A stretch of 64,000 nt of DNA from Plasmodium malariae (GCF_900090045.1 NC_041779.1:1327001-1391000), one strand, 5' to 3'; counted from the stretch's first letter, positions 1-11,744 are shown. Translations and numbers: made by a program. The notes: generated from the letters alone by a model not told the origin.

Positions 1-178
1 AATGATGCAGGGCAAAAGAGACGAAAAAACGAATGACAAATAGAAGGTTTAAACACAAAAATATTGCGATAAAATTGTAAATGTATTTGTTATCTTTCAA
101 TTTTTCACTTCTTTGGCTATTTTTACTCGTCCATATTATCTCCTTTTCTCTTTTTTTCGCCCCTTTCTTTTTTTCGAC

Positions 179-1313
179 TTACTTGCAAATATTTTCCTCG
201 TACAGCTTATTTCCGTTCTGGAGTTGTATCAACCGAGAACATAAGGTTGATTGCTGACTCAACAAGTTTTTATACTCCTTTTCTAAGGCAATTTTGTTCG
301 GCTTTTTTTTATTTGAGTCCAGCAGTTTTTCATTTTTCCTTATGCTATCTTTTAAAAGTTTGATCTCTTTCTTTTTATTTTCTATATCTAAACAAACTTG
401 TTTATTTTTTTGTTCTAAGGTAGAAAGAAATAAGGGATCTGTAGATTTTTTTAGCTTTTTTTTTAAAAGAATGCTATCCTTTCTAGCTGTCTCTATATGC
501 TTATTTAAATACTGCATATTCTGCTCAATGGAGTTGTATGTCTTTTTTAGCTCATGTTTATTTGGATTGTTAATATTAACTTTGTAATTTGCACACAAAA
601 GCATAAACTCATTTATTTTGTTTTTATGCGCAATTAGCTCTTCCGAGCTGTATCCTTTCTGAAACGCGTAATAAGAGAGAACATATTTGGTGGTGTTTTG
701 CGTATGTACGTGCGTGCACTTGTGTATACGTATGTGCATGTATGCATACGTGTGTACATGTGTATATACCTATGTACATGTATTAATACATACAAATACC
801 TATGGACACGTGCCTGTTTGCACATAAAATTTAATTATGAACGTACTACTACACCGTGAAGTGTATTACATTCTTCAATAATTGGTCGCTATCCTCTAGA
901 AGCCTATACACATTTTTTAGCTCAATAGGACAGTACACTTTATTTTTTATTATTTCATCTCTGTTTTTTGTTATTTGATAGGCTGAAAATGGGAAAATAG
1001 GTCAATTTGTTGAGGATATGCTCATAAATATGGTGTATATTTACATGAACAATGCAGGCAATAATATTTGCATATTTACGTGAATACTGAAGGCAATATT
1101 GTTGCATATTTGCATGAACGGTGCATAAAAAATGTTTATGGAAGATGACAGAACATGAACAAGTCATGTTTTTTTCTAAATAAAAAGGGGAAATTGGCAC
1201 ATAGAGTTCATTTATTTTAACATAGCAGTACTTGTAGATGATAATTCTCTATCGTATGAAAAACTCTTTTTTGAAGAGTAAATCGAAGACGATTTTACTT
1301 CAGACATATTCAT
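179..1313 (-). CDS. Small coiled-coil protein, unknown function (3 exons)
   Basis: I do not recognise this protein. Proposed exons, in transcript order, are 1313-1232, 982-855 and 658-179 (82, 128 and 480 nt; 229 residues plus stop). The start ATG at 1313 has an in-frame TAA just upstream. The phases agree: exon 1 ends after one extra base before GTACTG, exon 2 opens with two bases after a TTTTCAG acceptor, and exon 3 follows a TTTCAG acceptor in phase 0. The first ~70 residues are Ser-rich and then mixed. From about residue 90 to the end the protein is Lys/Glu/Leu/Asn-rich with heptad-like spacing, which suggests a long coiled coil. There is no signal peptide or membrane segment. It could be a cytoskeletal, basal-body or kinetochore component, but no family motif supports a choice. 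Exon 3 is firm; exons 1 and 2 rest on splice and phase logic only. Confidence 0.6.
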
Positions 1314-3101
1314 TTTTTATTAACTCGTTTAAAGCATTCTATGATTTTTCTGCACCTCTTTATTTGTTTTTCATTACATGGAAAATGTTATTATTCGTTG
1401 AAAGGGGAAGAAATAGAGGCAAAAAAATGGAAAGAAAATGGAAGGAAAGTAGAAAGAAACTGGAAATAGAGAGAAAAAAAAAGAGTTAAAAAGACGAAAT
1501 AACAAGCGTCCTTGTATATCTGTGAACAGAAGAAAATATATGGGATTTGTCTAATGAACATGCTCTACATATTTTCATACATACGTACATATATGTATAT
1601 ATATGCACACATTTATATGTACATGTATACTTGTACACGTGTAATGTATAAGTATTTATAATACTTTATGATAAAAAGGAAAAATTTTGCTATTTCGTTT
1701 AACAAATATAACTTATAAATGTGTATATTTTTGCAGGATTTTTCATACATTATGATATATAAGCTGTCTAAAAAAAAAAAAAAGGAAAAAAAGAGAACAA
1801 TATGGTATTTTTTTTTTTTTTCTTTTTAAGCATATACACTAAAAAAAAAAAATAAGAAAATAAGAACAAAATAAGTACATATCCCATGCTAAAGAGAGGG
1901 GTGCTTTCATTACAAGTGTTTGAACTTTGTCCTTTGGGCTTATTATTCCAGTATTTATCATTAATTTTTTTTTTTTTTTTTTATTTTATTTTACTTTTTC
2001 TTCCTTTTATTTTAGCAGTTTTTTCACTTTCTTGTTTTTACTTTTTTGCACTTTTATGACTTTTCATATTTTTGTAAGTTTAATTTTTTTAAGGGAAGGG
2101 GAGAAAATGACGAGAACGAAAAATAGACAGGAGGAAATATTGTGCTAATATGTAATTTTTTCACAATAATTTTTTTTCTTAAAACATGAAAAAATGTTCT
2201 TCTTCATCATCATCGTCATCATTATCCACTTCATCTTCTTCAATTCCTTTTTCTTTTTCTTTTTCTTTTTCTTTTTTCTTTTTTTTTTTTTTTTTTTCCA
2301 CATTAATGAGAACTTGGTAAAATAGAGAAGAAAATAAATTTTAAGGTATTTCAGCATATTCTTAATTTTACATAAAAATGGAATGAGTATACATAAATAT
2401 ATTAAAATGAACAAAATACATTTTTTTTTATGTGTATTTTGCATGAGCAATTTATTTTTATACGATAAGATATACTAAAGAAATTATGTGTCTTTTTGTG
2501 AGTTGTGTATATTTAACTTTAAAAAAAAAAAAATAAAATGTATTATTAAATTAAAACGAAATAAGTTAAATTAAATTAAATTATATAGAAATTTATTAAA
2601 TTGAAACAAATTAAACCAAAACATATTTTATGTTAAAATAAAATAATAACAGTAAATAATTTCACAAGTCCTCTCCTACTTGCTATATAACTGCTATTTC
2701 AGCTTGTTGGAAACTTCACAACGACAGTGTAAAAACACGAAAATTTGGAAATTTGATTATGCCATATTTCAAATAAAATGATTGACACAATCCTTAAGAT
2801 GCTTCTTGGGAAATACTTTGAATGTAAAAAAAGGAAAAAATAAGAAAAATAATAAATTAAAAAAATAAAAAAATATATATAAATAATAAAAAAAAAAGAA
2901 AAAACACAAAACAAAACAAAACAAACAAAACAACTGAACGGGAAGAACAGAAAGCACTCTCTTCTATGTCTATTACAGTACAAACGCTGCGTGTGTAATT
3001 GCATATTATTTTTTTTACATTATTCCTAACTCAACTTTTTAACTCCATTTTTTCTTTTCTTTTTTTACGTCTTTGTAGCTAGTGATAATAATTTTATAAC
3101 C
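1314..3101. other. Divergent intergenic region
   Basis: This spacer lies between the start of the minus-strand coiled-coil gene and the plus-strand membrane-protein gene, so it should contain both promoters and 5' UTRs. It holds T-rich and A-rich runs (about 1770-1860, 1965-2010, 2250-2300) and an AT-rich pocket at 2520-2660. I see no coding region: the open frames here are runs of Lys, Phe or Asn codons from simple sequence. Confidence 0.6.
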
Positions 3102-5598
3102 ATGAATATGAACGCAGGAATTGAAATTAGAAATATAATAATAAAAAACGATGAAATTAATAACTTTTTAAAAGTTATCAATTTTTTTTTTTTTTTTTTT
3201 TTATGACTACTCATTAAACAATTACTCGTCTATGCTTAAACAATTACTCGTCTATGCTTAAACAATTACTCGTCTATGCTTAAACAATTACTCGTCTATG
3301 CTTAAACAATTACTCGTCTATGCTTAAACAATTACTCGTCTATGCTTAAACAATTACTCGTCTATGCTTAAACAATTACTCGTCTATGCTTAAACAATTA
3401 CTCGACTATGCTTAAATAATTACTCGACTACTCATTAAATAATTACTCGTTTATGCTTAAATAATTTCTCATTACTCTCTTTTCTTTTCTTTCCTTTTTT
3501 TTTTTTCTTTCCGGACACCCCTTCTCCACAACTGAAAGAGTAAAAACATAGATATAGAAATAGTTTATTTGAAAATAGAAAGAATTAATATAACGTATAT
3601 AACGCTATCAGGCATTCTAACTGTAATATAATAATTTAAAAGACTTTTTCAATTTGTGATGATAATGTACATTCCGTATTTTATACTACGAAATGTTTTA
3701 CGCAATATAACACAACTTATCCTTTTGCTTTATTTTAAAAAAAAAAAATAAATAATAATAAAAATAAAATATAGCTCAAGTTGCAGGGTGTAGATTTAAG
3801 AGTTAAGCCATATATTCAAAGAAATGCTTCTAAAGGAATTAAACATAAGTTGATAAACTTTTTAAAAAGCGATGAACAAGGTAAACTAAAATGAAAGATT
3901 TTAACCATGTTCCTGCGTGATTAGTAGAAGAGGTTATATTTTCAATGTTTATGTGTAGGTGTGCAATCATTTGGTTGGGTACTTGCTTATATATTTACTT
4001 TTGTGTTTGCAGCTACATCTTCATTTATATTTGTGTTTCGTTTTAGCGCAAAACTTAGACAAGAAAAAATTGTGTTCTCCCAGAGAAATAAAGGTAAAAA
4101 AAAAAAAAAAAGAGAAGAAGATGAAAAAAGAAGAAAAAAAATAGAAAAAAAAAATTAAAATATGAAATAGAATAACGCCAAATAGGATAACATCAGACGC
4201 ACAAGTTAGCAGACCCCATTTTTTGCTTTTTTCCTCTAACCATTTGTAACTTCATTTAATTAACTTAATTTTTACTAGGGTTTGGATTACACAAGGACAA
4301 AACTAGAAGATGACGTATTATGCTGTTGTTGTGAACATTACAAAGAAATTGAAAATTGTATATGTTGTTACAATAGCTATAACAAAATTAAGACATACAT
4401 ATGCAAGGATTGTTCTATTTTGAAAAATGAAAACAATGAAACGGATTTATTGTTTCTTCAAAAACATGGGCTCTTAAAAAGAAGATTATCAAACTTTTCA
4501 AATCACATATACAACAGGAAAATGATGAGGAATGTGTTCAATGCCAATATGACTAACGTGCAAACTGATGCGAGAAAATATTTCCATAGAAAAAATGTAA
4601 GCTATCCATATGTGAATAACTACGGAAATGTAAATTATTACGACAATGTTTACAAATTAAATAGTAATGAAATTAGAGGAAATTATTGGAAAAGAATCGA
4701 AAATGATACAAGTAACTGTTCTGTTAAAAATTTAAAAAAAAAAAAAAATGCAAAAAATTATTATTCCCCTCCGATAAGAAGTGTAAGCCATAAATATAAA
4801 ACATATGATAATAGTACACTAAGTAAAAAAGGAAACATAAGGAATTATCGTAATGATGATATTGCACAGAGCGGAAACGATCACTCTGATATAGACAAAC
4901 AGAGTTGTGTTAATTTAAATGATTCAATCAAAACATATAGTAGTAAAAGGAATGTTTATGAAAATCATAGGCGCAGTGATCATTATTTTTGTAATACTAA
5001 TATGAATAGTAAAACTAATATGAATGGTAAAACTAATATGAATAGTAAAACTAATATGAATAGTAAAACTAATATGAATAGTAAAACTAATATGAATAGT
5101 AAAACTAATATGAATAGTTATACTAACAGAAATAGTTATACTAACAGAAATAGTAATACTAACAGAAATAGTAATGTGTACACTTATGTACCGTGCATGT
5201 ATGACTATAAGCAGGGGATGTGTGAAAATGAGTTAGACAAAAGTAAGAGCTTAAATTCTACGAGTGACTATCTGAAGATACATCATCTATGTAATAACAG
5301 TTTTGATATACTACAAAGAGGCTTGAAGTTAAAAAGAATTGATGCAGAAAATTTTCGCTTATTTAACACAGATGAATTTAATGGGAACAATAAAAAAGAC
5401 ATCCATAAATTAAATAATAATGTAAAAATAGACAAGGAAAACATGTTTACTTATGGGAATTACAACAACCATGCAAGGGCAAGTAATAAATACCATGGCA
5501 TAAGCAATAACTGCAATAAGCTGTTATATAGTTACGACACTATACATAATAAGAATTACAGAAAAATAAAAATCGACAGTATTTTTCATTTAAAATGA
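3102..5598 (+). CDS. Single-pass membrane protein with Cys cluster and Asn-rich repeats, unknown function (4 exons)
   Basis: I do not recognise this protein. Proposed exons are 3102-3173, 3787-3880, 3959-4093 and 4307-5598 (530 residues plus stop). The phases are consistent (0, 1, 1). The ATG at 3102 has an in-frame TAA just upstream. Residues about 57-83 form a strongly hydrophobic aromatic segment (core FGWVLAYIFTFVFAA), the only membrane span, and it is followed by basic residues. Just after it lies a cysteine-rich patch (CCCCEH, then CICC, then CKDC within about 35 residues), compatible with zinc binding or palmitoylation. The rest is polar, Asn/Lys/Tyr-rich, with a TNMNSK hexapeptide array at 4998-5176. 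The start of exon 4 is uncertain: a better-looking TTTTTACTAG acceptor at 4278 is out of phase with exon 3, while the in-phase ACTAG at 4306 has a poorer pyrimidine tract. The donor of exon 1 (GTTATC) is also weak. Confidence 0.6.
3213..3475 (+). repeat. 22-bp minisatellite inside an intron
   Basis: About 9 to 11 tandem copies of a 22-bp unit with core ATTACTCGTCTATGC. Eight copies keep the core exactly; the 3' copies drift (ACTCGACTATGC, ACTCGTTTATGC). It lies in intron 1 (3174-3786) of the membrane-protein gene, directly after a T-rich run, and is followed by another pyrimidine-rich run at 3478-3510. Confidence 0.9.
4998..5176 (+). repeat. 18-bp coding minisatellite (TNMNSK hexapeptides)
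   Basis: Tandem 18-bp units encode TNMNSK, with one TNMNGK variant, and then shift to NRNSYT/NRNSNT variants at the 3' end. The array is in frame within exon 4 of the membrane-protein gene. The leading copies are almost identical and the last ones have diverged, as expected for a recently expanded array. Confidence 0.9.
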
Positions 5599-5931
5599 AC
5601 ATGTGAACAATACATAAGGAAATACAAGTTTTCTTTTTTTACTCCTTTTATATATGTTATCGTCACTTGATCGTTTATTAGCAAATTTTTTCTTCATTTT
5701 TCCTTTTCCTTTTTTGTAATAAATTCTTATTAATACATAAAAAAGAAAAAAAAAAAAAAAAAATTATATTTTACCATATTTTTCTCATCATTTCTTTTTT
5801 CCTCTTTTATGAATTTTCAAAAATTACACGGTCATATACAATTGCTAGAGGAGCTGTAAAATATCTGGTATAAATCGGGCTTATTTTTGGAAAAACGGAT
5901 TTGTCATTTTAATACAAATGTGTAATCCACG

Positions 5932-5996
<65 letters not shown>

Positions 5997-6877
5997 TGTA
6001 ATATGTCCATGTGCCCAAATCTACGTATACGCCAAAATGAATTACTTCGGAAAGACAGTTCGTGAGGCTTCGAAATTCAAAATGTGTTTTTCATTTTATT
6101 CGAAAAGTGCATCAAATAAATGAACAGAAAAAATTAAGCAAAATTACAGAAATGAAGGGATGGCGAAATGCAACGATGCAAAACTGAAAAAATGCAAAAG
6201 TTACACATTGCACGATTACATATGTGCGTACATATGTGCGTACACATGTACGTATCCACATGTACATTTCGATTAAAAAAGCTACCAAAAAACTAAAAAT
6301 AAAATAAAAATAAGGACGTTGAAAATTTTTTTTAATATGTAAATTTGCTACTCTAATTATGCGAAATTTTTACTTCAAAAATGTATGTTCCTTTTTTCGG
6401 ATATTCATTAAGTCAGAACTGCGCGAGAACAAATTATATGCTTATGTGAGTATACGCCCCGCGAATAACTGCGTAATTTTTTATGACCTGTTCAGGTAAT
6501 AACTAAGAATGGCTCAATGTATGCCAAGTTGTACAGTTCACAATGACCTAATTTACTTCATATTAATTTAATTCATATTAATTTAATTCATTATAATTTA
6601 ATTCATTATAATTTAATTCATTATAATTTACTTCACATTAATTTAATTCATTATAATTTACTTCATATTAATTTACTTCATATTAATTTACTTCATATTA
6701 ATTTACTTCATATCAATTTGCTTCATATCAATTTGCTTCATATCAAGTTACTTCATATCAAGTTACTTCATATCAAGTTACTTCATATCAAGTTACTTCA
6801 AATAAATTCTCGTAAAATCTTTTCAGTTTAATTCGCTTCCATTCCATTCAGCTCAAACAGGTTTAATTTTTTTTTTT
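5599..6877. other. Convergent intergenic region with AT repeats
   Basis: This is the 3' flank shared by the plus-strand membrane-protein gene and the minus-strand kinase gene. It contains a (TA)n/(TATATG)n microsatellite at about 5937-5995 and a repeat block at 6548-6806, described separately. I see no gene here. Confidence 0.6.
6548..6806. repeat. 15-16 bp AT-rich tandem repeat
   Basis: Imperfect tandem units with cores TTCATATTAATTTA, TTCATTATAATTTA, and TACTTCATATCAAGT toward the right. At least 15 copies grade from one variant into the next across the block. It lies just beyond the 3' end of the CRK1-like gene. Confidence 0.85.
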
Positions 6878-9364
6878 TTACGAGTGAAACTGAATGTTAT
6901 TTTGGCCGATTAAATTAAAATGGTTAGTCAACTTGCTCGATCGGATGACCTTGTTCGAGTCAGGTATAATCGGCATATCCCCTATTTCCAGTGGTTTTGG
7001 AAACTCCCTAAAATATGGATGTTTTAAAGCGTCGGACGCTGATATTCTATATTTTGGATTAAAATGTAACAGCTGTTGTAATAAATCAAGTCCACTGTCT
7101 GATAAATATAAACCAGAAAATTGGTTAGCTACATTTGGAAAGTGGGAACGTATATTATTTACATTCATTTTTATTTTTTTTTTTTTAAAAAGATCTTTAT
7201 TTTTCGAAATAAAAGAATATTCATAAAATTCAGGATATGTTTCTTTATCTGGTAATCCTAATAAATTTAATATTTTTAATATTTGATCAATTTCATTATC
7301 ACCTATAAATAATGGTTTTTTTAATATCATTTCAGCAAAAATACATCCAACACTCCATATATCAATTTTATTCGTATAATATTTTTCACCTAATAATAAT
7401 TCAGGTGCCCTATACCATAACGTTACAACATTTTTTGTAAGATTATGGCTAGCTACATGACCAAATTTTCTTGCCATACCAAAATCACAAATTTTTAAAA
7501 TTCCTTTATTGCTATATAACAAATTTGTTGTTTTTAAATCTCTGTGCATAATCCAATTTGTGTGTAAATAATCAACTCCACTTAATAATTGTTTTAGTAA
7601 ACATTTCAGTTCGGATATGGTAAAACTTGGTAATTTATTATCAAGTAACATTTTTAATTCATGTTCAATATATTCCATAACTAAATATATATCATTTAAA
7701 TGTTTTCCAATAACAACTTCTTTGATAGATAAAATATTTTCATGTTCAAGTTGTAATAATATATTTATTTCCCTCAATGATGTTATTGCAAATCCTTCAT
7801 TACGTATACTTGAAAAATTTTTTAACTGTTTTAGAGCTACAATTTTTTTCGTTTTTTTATTTTGAGCCCTGAATACTGTTCCATATGTTCCTTCACTTAT
7901 TTTATTTAACCTTTTATAATTCGTTATACTTCGACATCCATTTAATATACAATCAATTTTATTTTGCTCTATGTCGCTTATGTATTCATTGGGATCATCG
8001 CACTCTTCTGTAGTATCTTCTTCACTGCTGCTATTTTCTGTGCATTTATCTTCATTTCCTGAACGTATAAATTCAACTGCACTATCATCGTTTTTATTTA
8101 TGCAAGGTGTTTTCCTAACCTGCGCATTATTTACAAATTCCTTGTCACCTTGTTTAGTTTTTGTATACTCTTGTTTCTTCAATCGGTTGGATGATCTGCT
8201 TTCTTGCTGGGGTCTCCCTGAAGGGGTATTTAGTGAAGACGTAGTTTTCCGAGCCTCCTCTTGTTGATTCGTGTTTTGCTGATCCGCGTTCTGCTGATCT
8301 GTGTTTTGCTGATCCGTGTTTTGCTGATCCGCGTTTTGCTGATTCGCGTTTTGCTGATCCGCGTTTTGCTGATCCGCGTTTTGTTGATCCGCATTTTTCC
8401 GAACCACATCTTGCAGATCTGTATTATGCCGAGCTGCACTTCCTTGACATATGCTTCCTCCTTGTGATCCTCCCCTTTGTGTGTCTTTTTTCCCCCCATA
8501 ATTCTTCCTATTTCTGTTCGCTTTGCACTTTTCATCCTTTTTTTTGATATTCCCTTTTGTGTGCTTCTCAAATGGTACGTTATACTCATCATATGCTGCA
8601 CCCTTATCATATGCTGCACCCTTATCATATGCTGCACCCTTATCATATGCTTCACCCTTATCATATGCTGCACCCTTATCATATGCTTCACCCTTATCAT
8701 ATGCTGCACCCTTATCATATGCTTCACCCTTATCATATGCTGCACCCTTATCATATGCTGCACCCTTATCATATACTGCACCCTTATACTCTATTTTCCT
8801 TTTCTGTCTTTTGCTAAAATGTTCCTCATCATATGTACATTTCTCTAATCCATCATTATTTTTGTAATCTGTAGACTTCTTATCCATATAGGTATGAAGA
8901 ATATGATCACTTCGTATGTTGTACGACGACTTTTTGTTACTATCATATATCCTTGTGTAATAGTCAGTACATGAAAAATAAATTTTTTCGTTTTTTCGTT
9001 TATTATAATAATCATAACGTGATTTTTCATGTGACTCCTTTTTTTCCCTCCTCCTTTTACAGTACATTGTTCTATCATACATTTCTGGAAAATTTTCAAA
9101 TTTTCTTTTTTCACGATTTTTCTTCGTTTCGTTATAATATTTTTCAGATGATTTTTTCATTTCTACTTGGGTGGAATGTCTGTTCGTTATCCGATCCCTT
9201 TTATAATAGAAGTCTCTTTTGTTACCATGCCTACCATTGCTACGGATACTAGCATTACTGTTATCATCATCGTCATTGATATCGTTATCATCACGCTCTC
9301 CCCTTTTTTTTGAATCTGTTATCATCTTTTTTTCCCCTATTTGAGTTGTCAATATTTCCAACAT
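6878..9364 (-). CDS. CRK1: CDK11/PITSLRE-type cyclin-dependent kinase, Plasmodium CRK1-like
   Basis: This is a Ser/Thr protein kinase of the cdc2-related family. Residues 1-470 are a charged, low-complexity N-terminal extension. The kinase domain spans roughly residues 480-790: a Gly-rich loop SEGTYGTV (~490), the ATP-binding Lys in VALKQLK (~511), the AITSLRE helix (~525; the CDK11 signature is PITSLRE), the catalytic loop HRDLKTTN (~606), DFGMAR (~625), and WYRAPELLLG in the activation/P+1 region. All key catalytic residues are present. CDK11 kinases partner L-type cyclins and act in transcription and pre-mRNA processing in other eukaryotes; the same role here is inferred. The extension carries two repeat arrays, AAYDKG/EAYDKG hexapeptides and ADQQN pentapeptides. 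It is a single exon of 828 residues. The start is the first in-frame ATG, and a second Met at residue 14 is also possible. Confidence 0.93.
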   Translation of the reverse strand: MLEILTTQIGEKKMITDSKKRGERDDNDINDDDDNSNASIRSNGRHGNKRDFYYKRDRITNRHSTQVEMKKSSEKYYNETKKNREKRKFENFPEMYDRTMYCKRRREKKESHEKSRYDYYNKRKNEKIYFSCTDYYTRIYDSNKKSSYNIRSDHILHTYMDKKSTDYKNNDGLEKCTYDEEHFSKRQKRKIEYKGAVYDKGAAYDKGAAYDKGEAYDKGAAYDKGEAYDKGAAYDKGEAYDKGAAYDKGAAYDKGAAYDEYNVPFEKHTKGNIKKKDEKCKANRNRKNYGGKKDTQRGGSQGGSICQGSAARHNTDLQDVVRKNADQQNADQQNADQQNANQQNADQQNTDQQNTDQQNADQQNTNQQEEARKTTSSLNTPSGRPQQESRSSNRLKKQEYTKTKQGDKEFVNNAQVRKTPCINKNDDSAVEFIRSGNEDKCTENSSSEEDTTEECDDPNEYISDIEQNKIDCILNGCRSITNYKRLNKISEGTYGTVFRAQNKKTKKIVALKQLKNFSSIRNEGFAITSLREINILLQLEHENILSIKEVVIGKHLNDIYLVMEYIEHELKMLLDNKLPSFTISELKCLLKQLLSGVDYLHTNWIMHRDLKTTNLLYSNKGILKICDFGMARKFGHVASHNLTKNVVTLWYRAPELLLGEKYYTNKIDIWSVGCIFAEMILKKPLFIGDNEIDQILKILNLLGLPDKETYPEFYEYSFISKNKDLFKKKKIKMNVNNIRSHFPNVANQFSGLYLSDSGLDLLQQLLHFNPKYRISASDALKHPYFREFPKPLEIGDMPIIPDSNKVIRSSKLTNHFNLIGQNNIQFHS
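8261..8397 (-). repeat. 15-bp coding minisatellite (ADQQN pentapeptides) in CRK1-like kinase
   Basis: About nine 15-bp units encode ADQQN/TDQQN/ANQQN/TNQQE in the N-terminal extension. Variation is confined almost entirely to the first codon (Ala/Thr) and to Asp/Asn. Confidence 0.9.
8579..8790 (-). repeat. 18-bp coding minisatellite (AAYDKG/EAYDKG) in CRK1-like kinase
   Basis: About twelve 18-bp units encode YDKG-(A/E)A hexapeptides. In the centre Ala and Glu forms alternate strictly (A,E,A,E,A,E,A), which suggests a 36-bp dimer was duplicated. Because 18 is a multiple of 3, the array stays open in several other frames on both strands; those readings are not genes. Confidence 0.9.
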
Positions 9365-9699
9365 GAAAAATGTACCCTGTTCTTCACTACCGCGGTAGTT
9401 GTTACTACCACTATCACTACTGCTACTTCTATTTCTTCTTCTACTAGTATACCCTTTATTTGGGTAAAAAGTTCACATCACATGAGCTAATGTTTTTTTG
9501 TTCTTTTCTAAATCTTGAGCCTTCTTGTCTCACAAATTATTCATTCATTGTAAATTTATTAAGTTCGGTTATTCCTAAAAAGCCATATTACTATTTTTTT
9601 TTTTTTTTTTCCTCTTTGCATTAACCTGTAAGTTCATTCAACTATTTACCGTTTTGCTGCAATGTTTATGTATGTACTAATATATTTTACAAAGAATTA

Positions 9700-9737
<38 letters not shown>

Positions 9738-10131
9738 TCCTTACGTTTACTACTTGCTCTTTTTTTATCCTTTGTTCTTTTCAGTATATATATATGAGCA
9801 ACTTCTAAATTTAAGAATTTTTTTTTTTTTTTACCAATTTTGTAAAAGGCTTTTAAATATTATATCTCTACCTCCATATTTGTACTTATTTGCTTTTGTC
9901 ACTAAAAGAGGGTAGTTTTTGCATTTATATAAAGTAGTATCCTAAATGTGATATCAATTTTTATTTTTATTTTTATTTTTTTTTTTTTTTCTTTTTCTTT
10001 TTCTTTCTGCTTTCTGCTTTCTGCTTTCTGCTTTCTGCTTTTTATTTTTTATTTCTATTTTTTTTTTTCTTCTTTCCTATACGCACATATTTCATTCCTG
10101 GCGTATTTTTATCCGTATTGAGGTTGTACGG

Positions 10132-10162
<31 letters not shown>

Positions 10163-11744
10163 TTAATTTCCCTTATTCTAATTTATATTCCATAAAAATT
10201 ATATAAGAAAGAAAGTACGACATAACTTTTCCTCTTATTTTAAAAACATCAATTTTCACGAGAACAAGTTGTATTTTTATATAAATAGAATATATGTGCC
10301 CTTCTTTAAAAACTACAATTAAATGTATGATGCTTTTTTCACACGGCTAATTAAATGAGTACGTTCTCAAAATGATTACTATAAAGTTAAAAATATGTTT
10401 TTCCTTTTTTTTTATCAAATGAACGTCTAAAAAGAAATTGATGAGTACGATTAATACGAAAAAAGAAAGGATAAAAAAGAACAAAGGACGTAAATTAACA
10501 AGTTCGTTTATCTCTCAGTATATGGCATTGCATTCCAGCATATGCCAGTAAAAGTCAGTATAAAGTGTGTGATATTATAATTTTCTTTTTTTGAAAAGAT
10601 TGTAATTTTTTATAAAGCCTTTTTCAAAAACAACAGTATAAAATGTAGAACATTTCGCATTTATGCAAAAATTTAAATTGATAAATTCTTGCTATCTCAA
10701 AAAAAAAAAAAAAAAATATAAATAAAATTAAAAATAAAAACTAAAAGTATAAAAAGTATAAAACGTATAAAACGTATAAGAAGTCTTTATTTAAAAAAAA
10801 TATAAAATAAAATGCAAATATTAAAAAAAATATAAAGCACAGAGTTAAATTTATTTTATCTCACATAGCTTTACCAGAAGGAACACCTTTCGCAAATATA
10901 TGATTATAATGCATATTAATCAATGTGATAATAAAAGAGAGAAGGTAAAAAATGTGTTGAAATTTGGCACACAAATGTTCTTTTCTTGTTCACCATATGT
11001 TCATATTTTTAAAAGAAAAAAATATGTCCAAAAATATGACGCACAAAATGGTAAAAAAAATGCGTACAAAAAAGAGAGTATATAGAGGTCTGCGAAAAAA
11101 TTGTACATGAAATCCCTTCTATCGTTTTCGAAAATTTCTTTTCCGTAACTTTACTTTTGTCTTAATCATTCCCTTCCCGGTGAACTAAAAACCTGTAGGC
11201 ATATACTTTGAAGGATAAAAATAATATACACATTTACACGTAGTAAATATATTCATGTGCATGTTAATATATTCATATGGGTATTCATTTATGAATGTAG
11301 GCTTTATAGTGCGTGCAAAGGGAAACTGATATATGTTCATGCAAAAAGGAGCATACATAGGAAATAATAATATAACTTAATTTTTGGTGAAAGTGTAATA
11401 AATTATATAATCGCAAAGAACTTATCGTTCCTATTTATACGCTTCATACTTATTGTACTTTTTTTTTTTATTATTTTTTTTTTTTTTTTTTTTCCAACTA
11501 GCCCTTTTTAAGACTGGCTAACTTGAAAAACTTTCCCCCTACTTGATAAGAGACCTTCTTTTTATATTAAGAAAAAAAAAAAAATGCAATCTTAAAAGGG
11601 CGTGTGTCATTCTACTAATTAGTTGAACATATATTAGATTTTGAAATAGGCTTTTAGGCTTCATTGCATATTGTCTTATGCTGTTTATATATCATTGGTA
11701 TTAAAAAAAAAGTACAGAAAGAAAAAAAAAAAAAAAAAGAAAAA
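9365..11744. other. Divergent intergenic region between CRK1-like and giant ASH gene
   Basis: This spacer of about 2.4 kb should hold both promoters and 5' UTRs. It is dominated by homopolymers: T-runs at about 9593-9610, 9704-9736 and 11474-11493, A-runs at about 10132-10158 and 11704-11744, and a short TTTCTGC array near 10005-10040. No open frame here looks like a gene. Confidence 0.6.

Noticed and set aside
1238..1489. Plus-strand open frame over the first exon of the coiled-coil gene
   Set aside because: It ends in Lys/Glu-rich simple sequence and overlaps a better minus-strand exon with matching splice phases.
3213..3475. CRISPR array
   Set aside because: The units are directly adjacent with no unique spacers, and the genome is eukaryotic.
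8230..8867. Several open frames on both strands over the CRK1 repeat arrays
   Set aside because: Repeat units of 15 and 18 bp keep alternative frames free of stops; only the kinase frame continues into a conserved domain.
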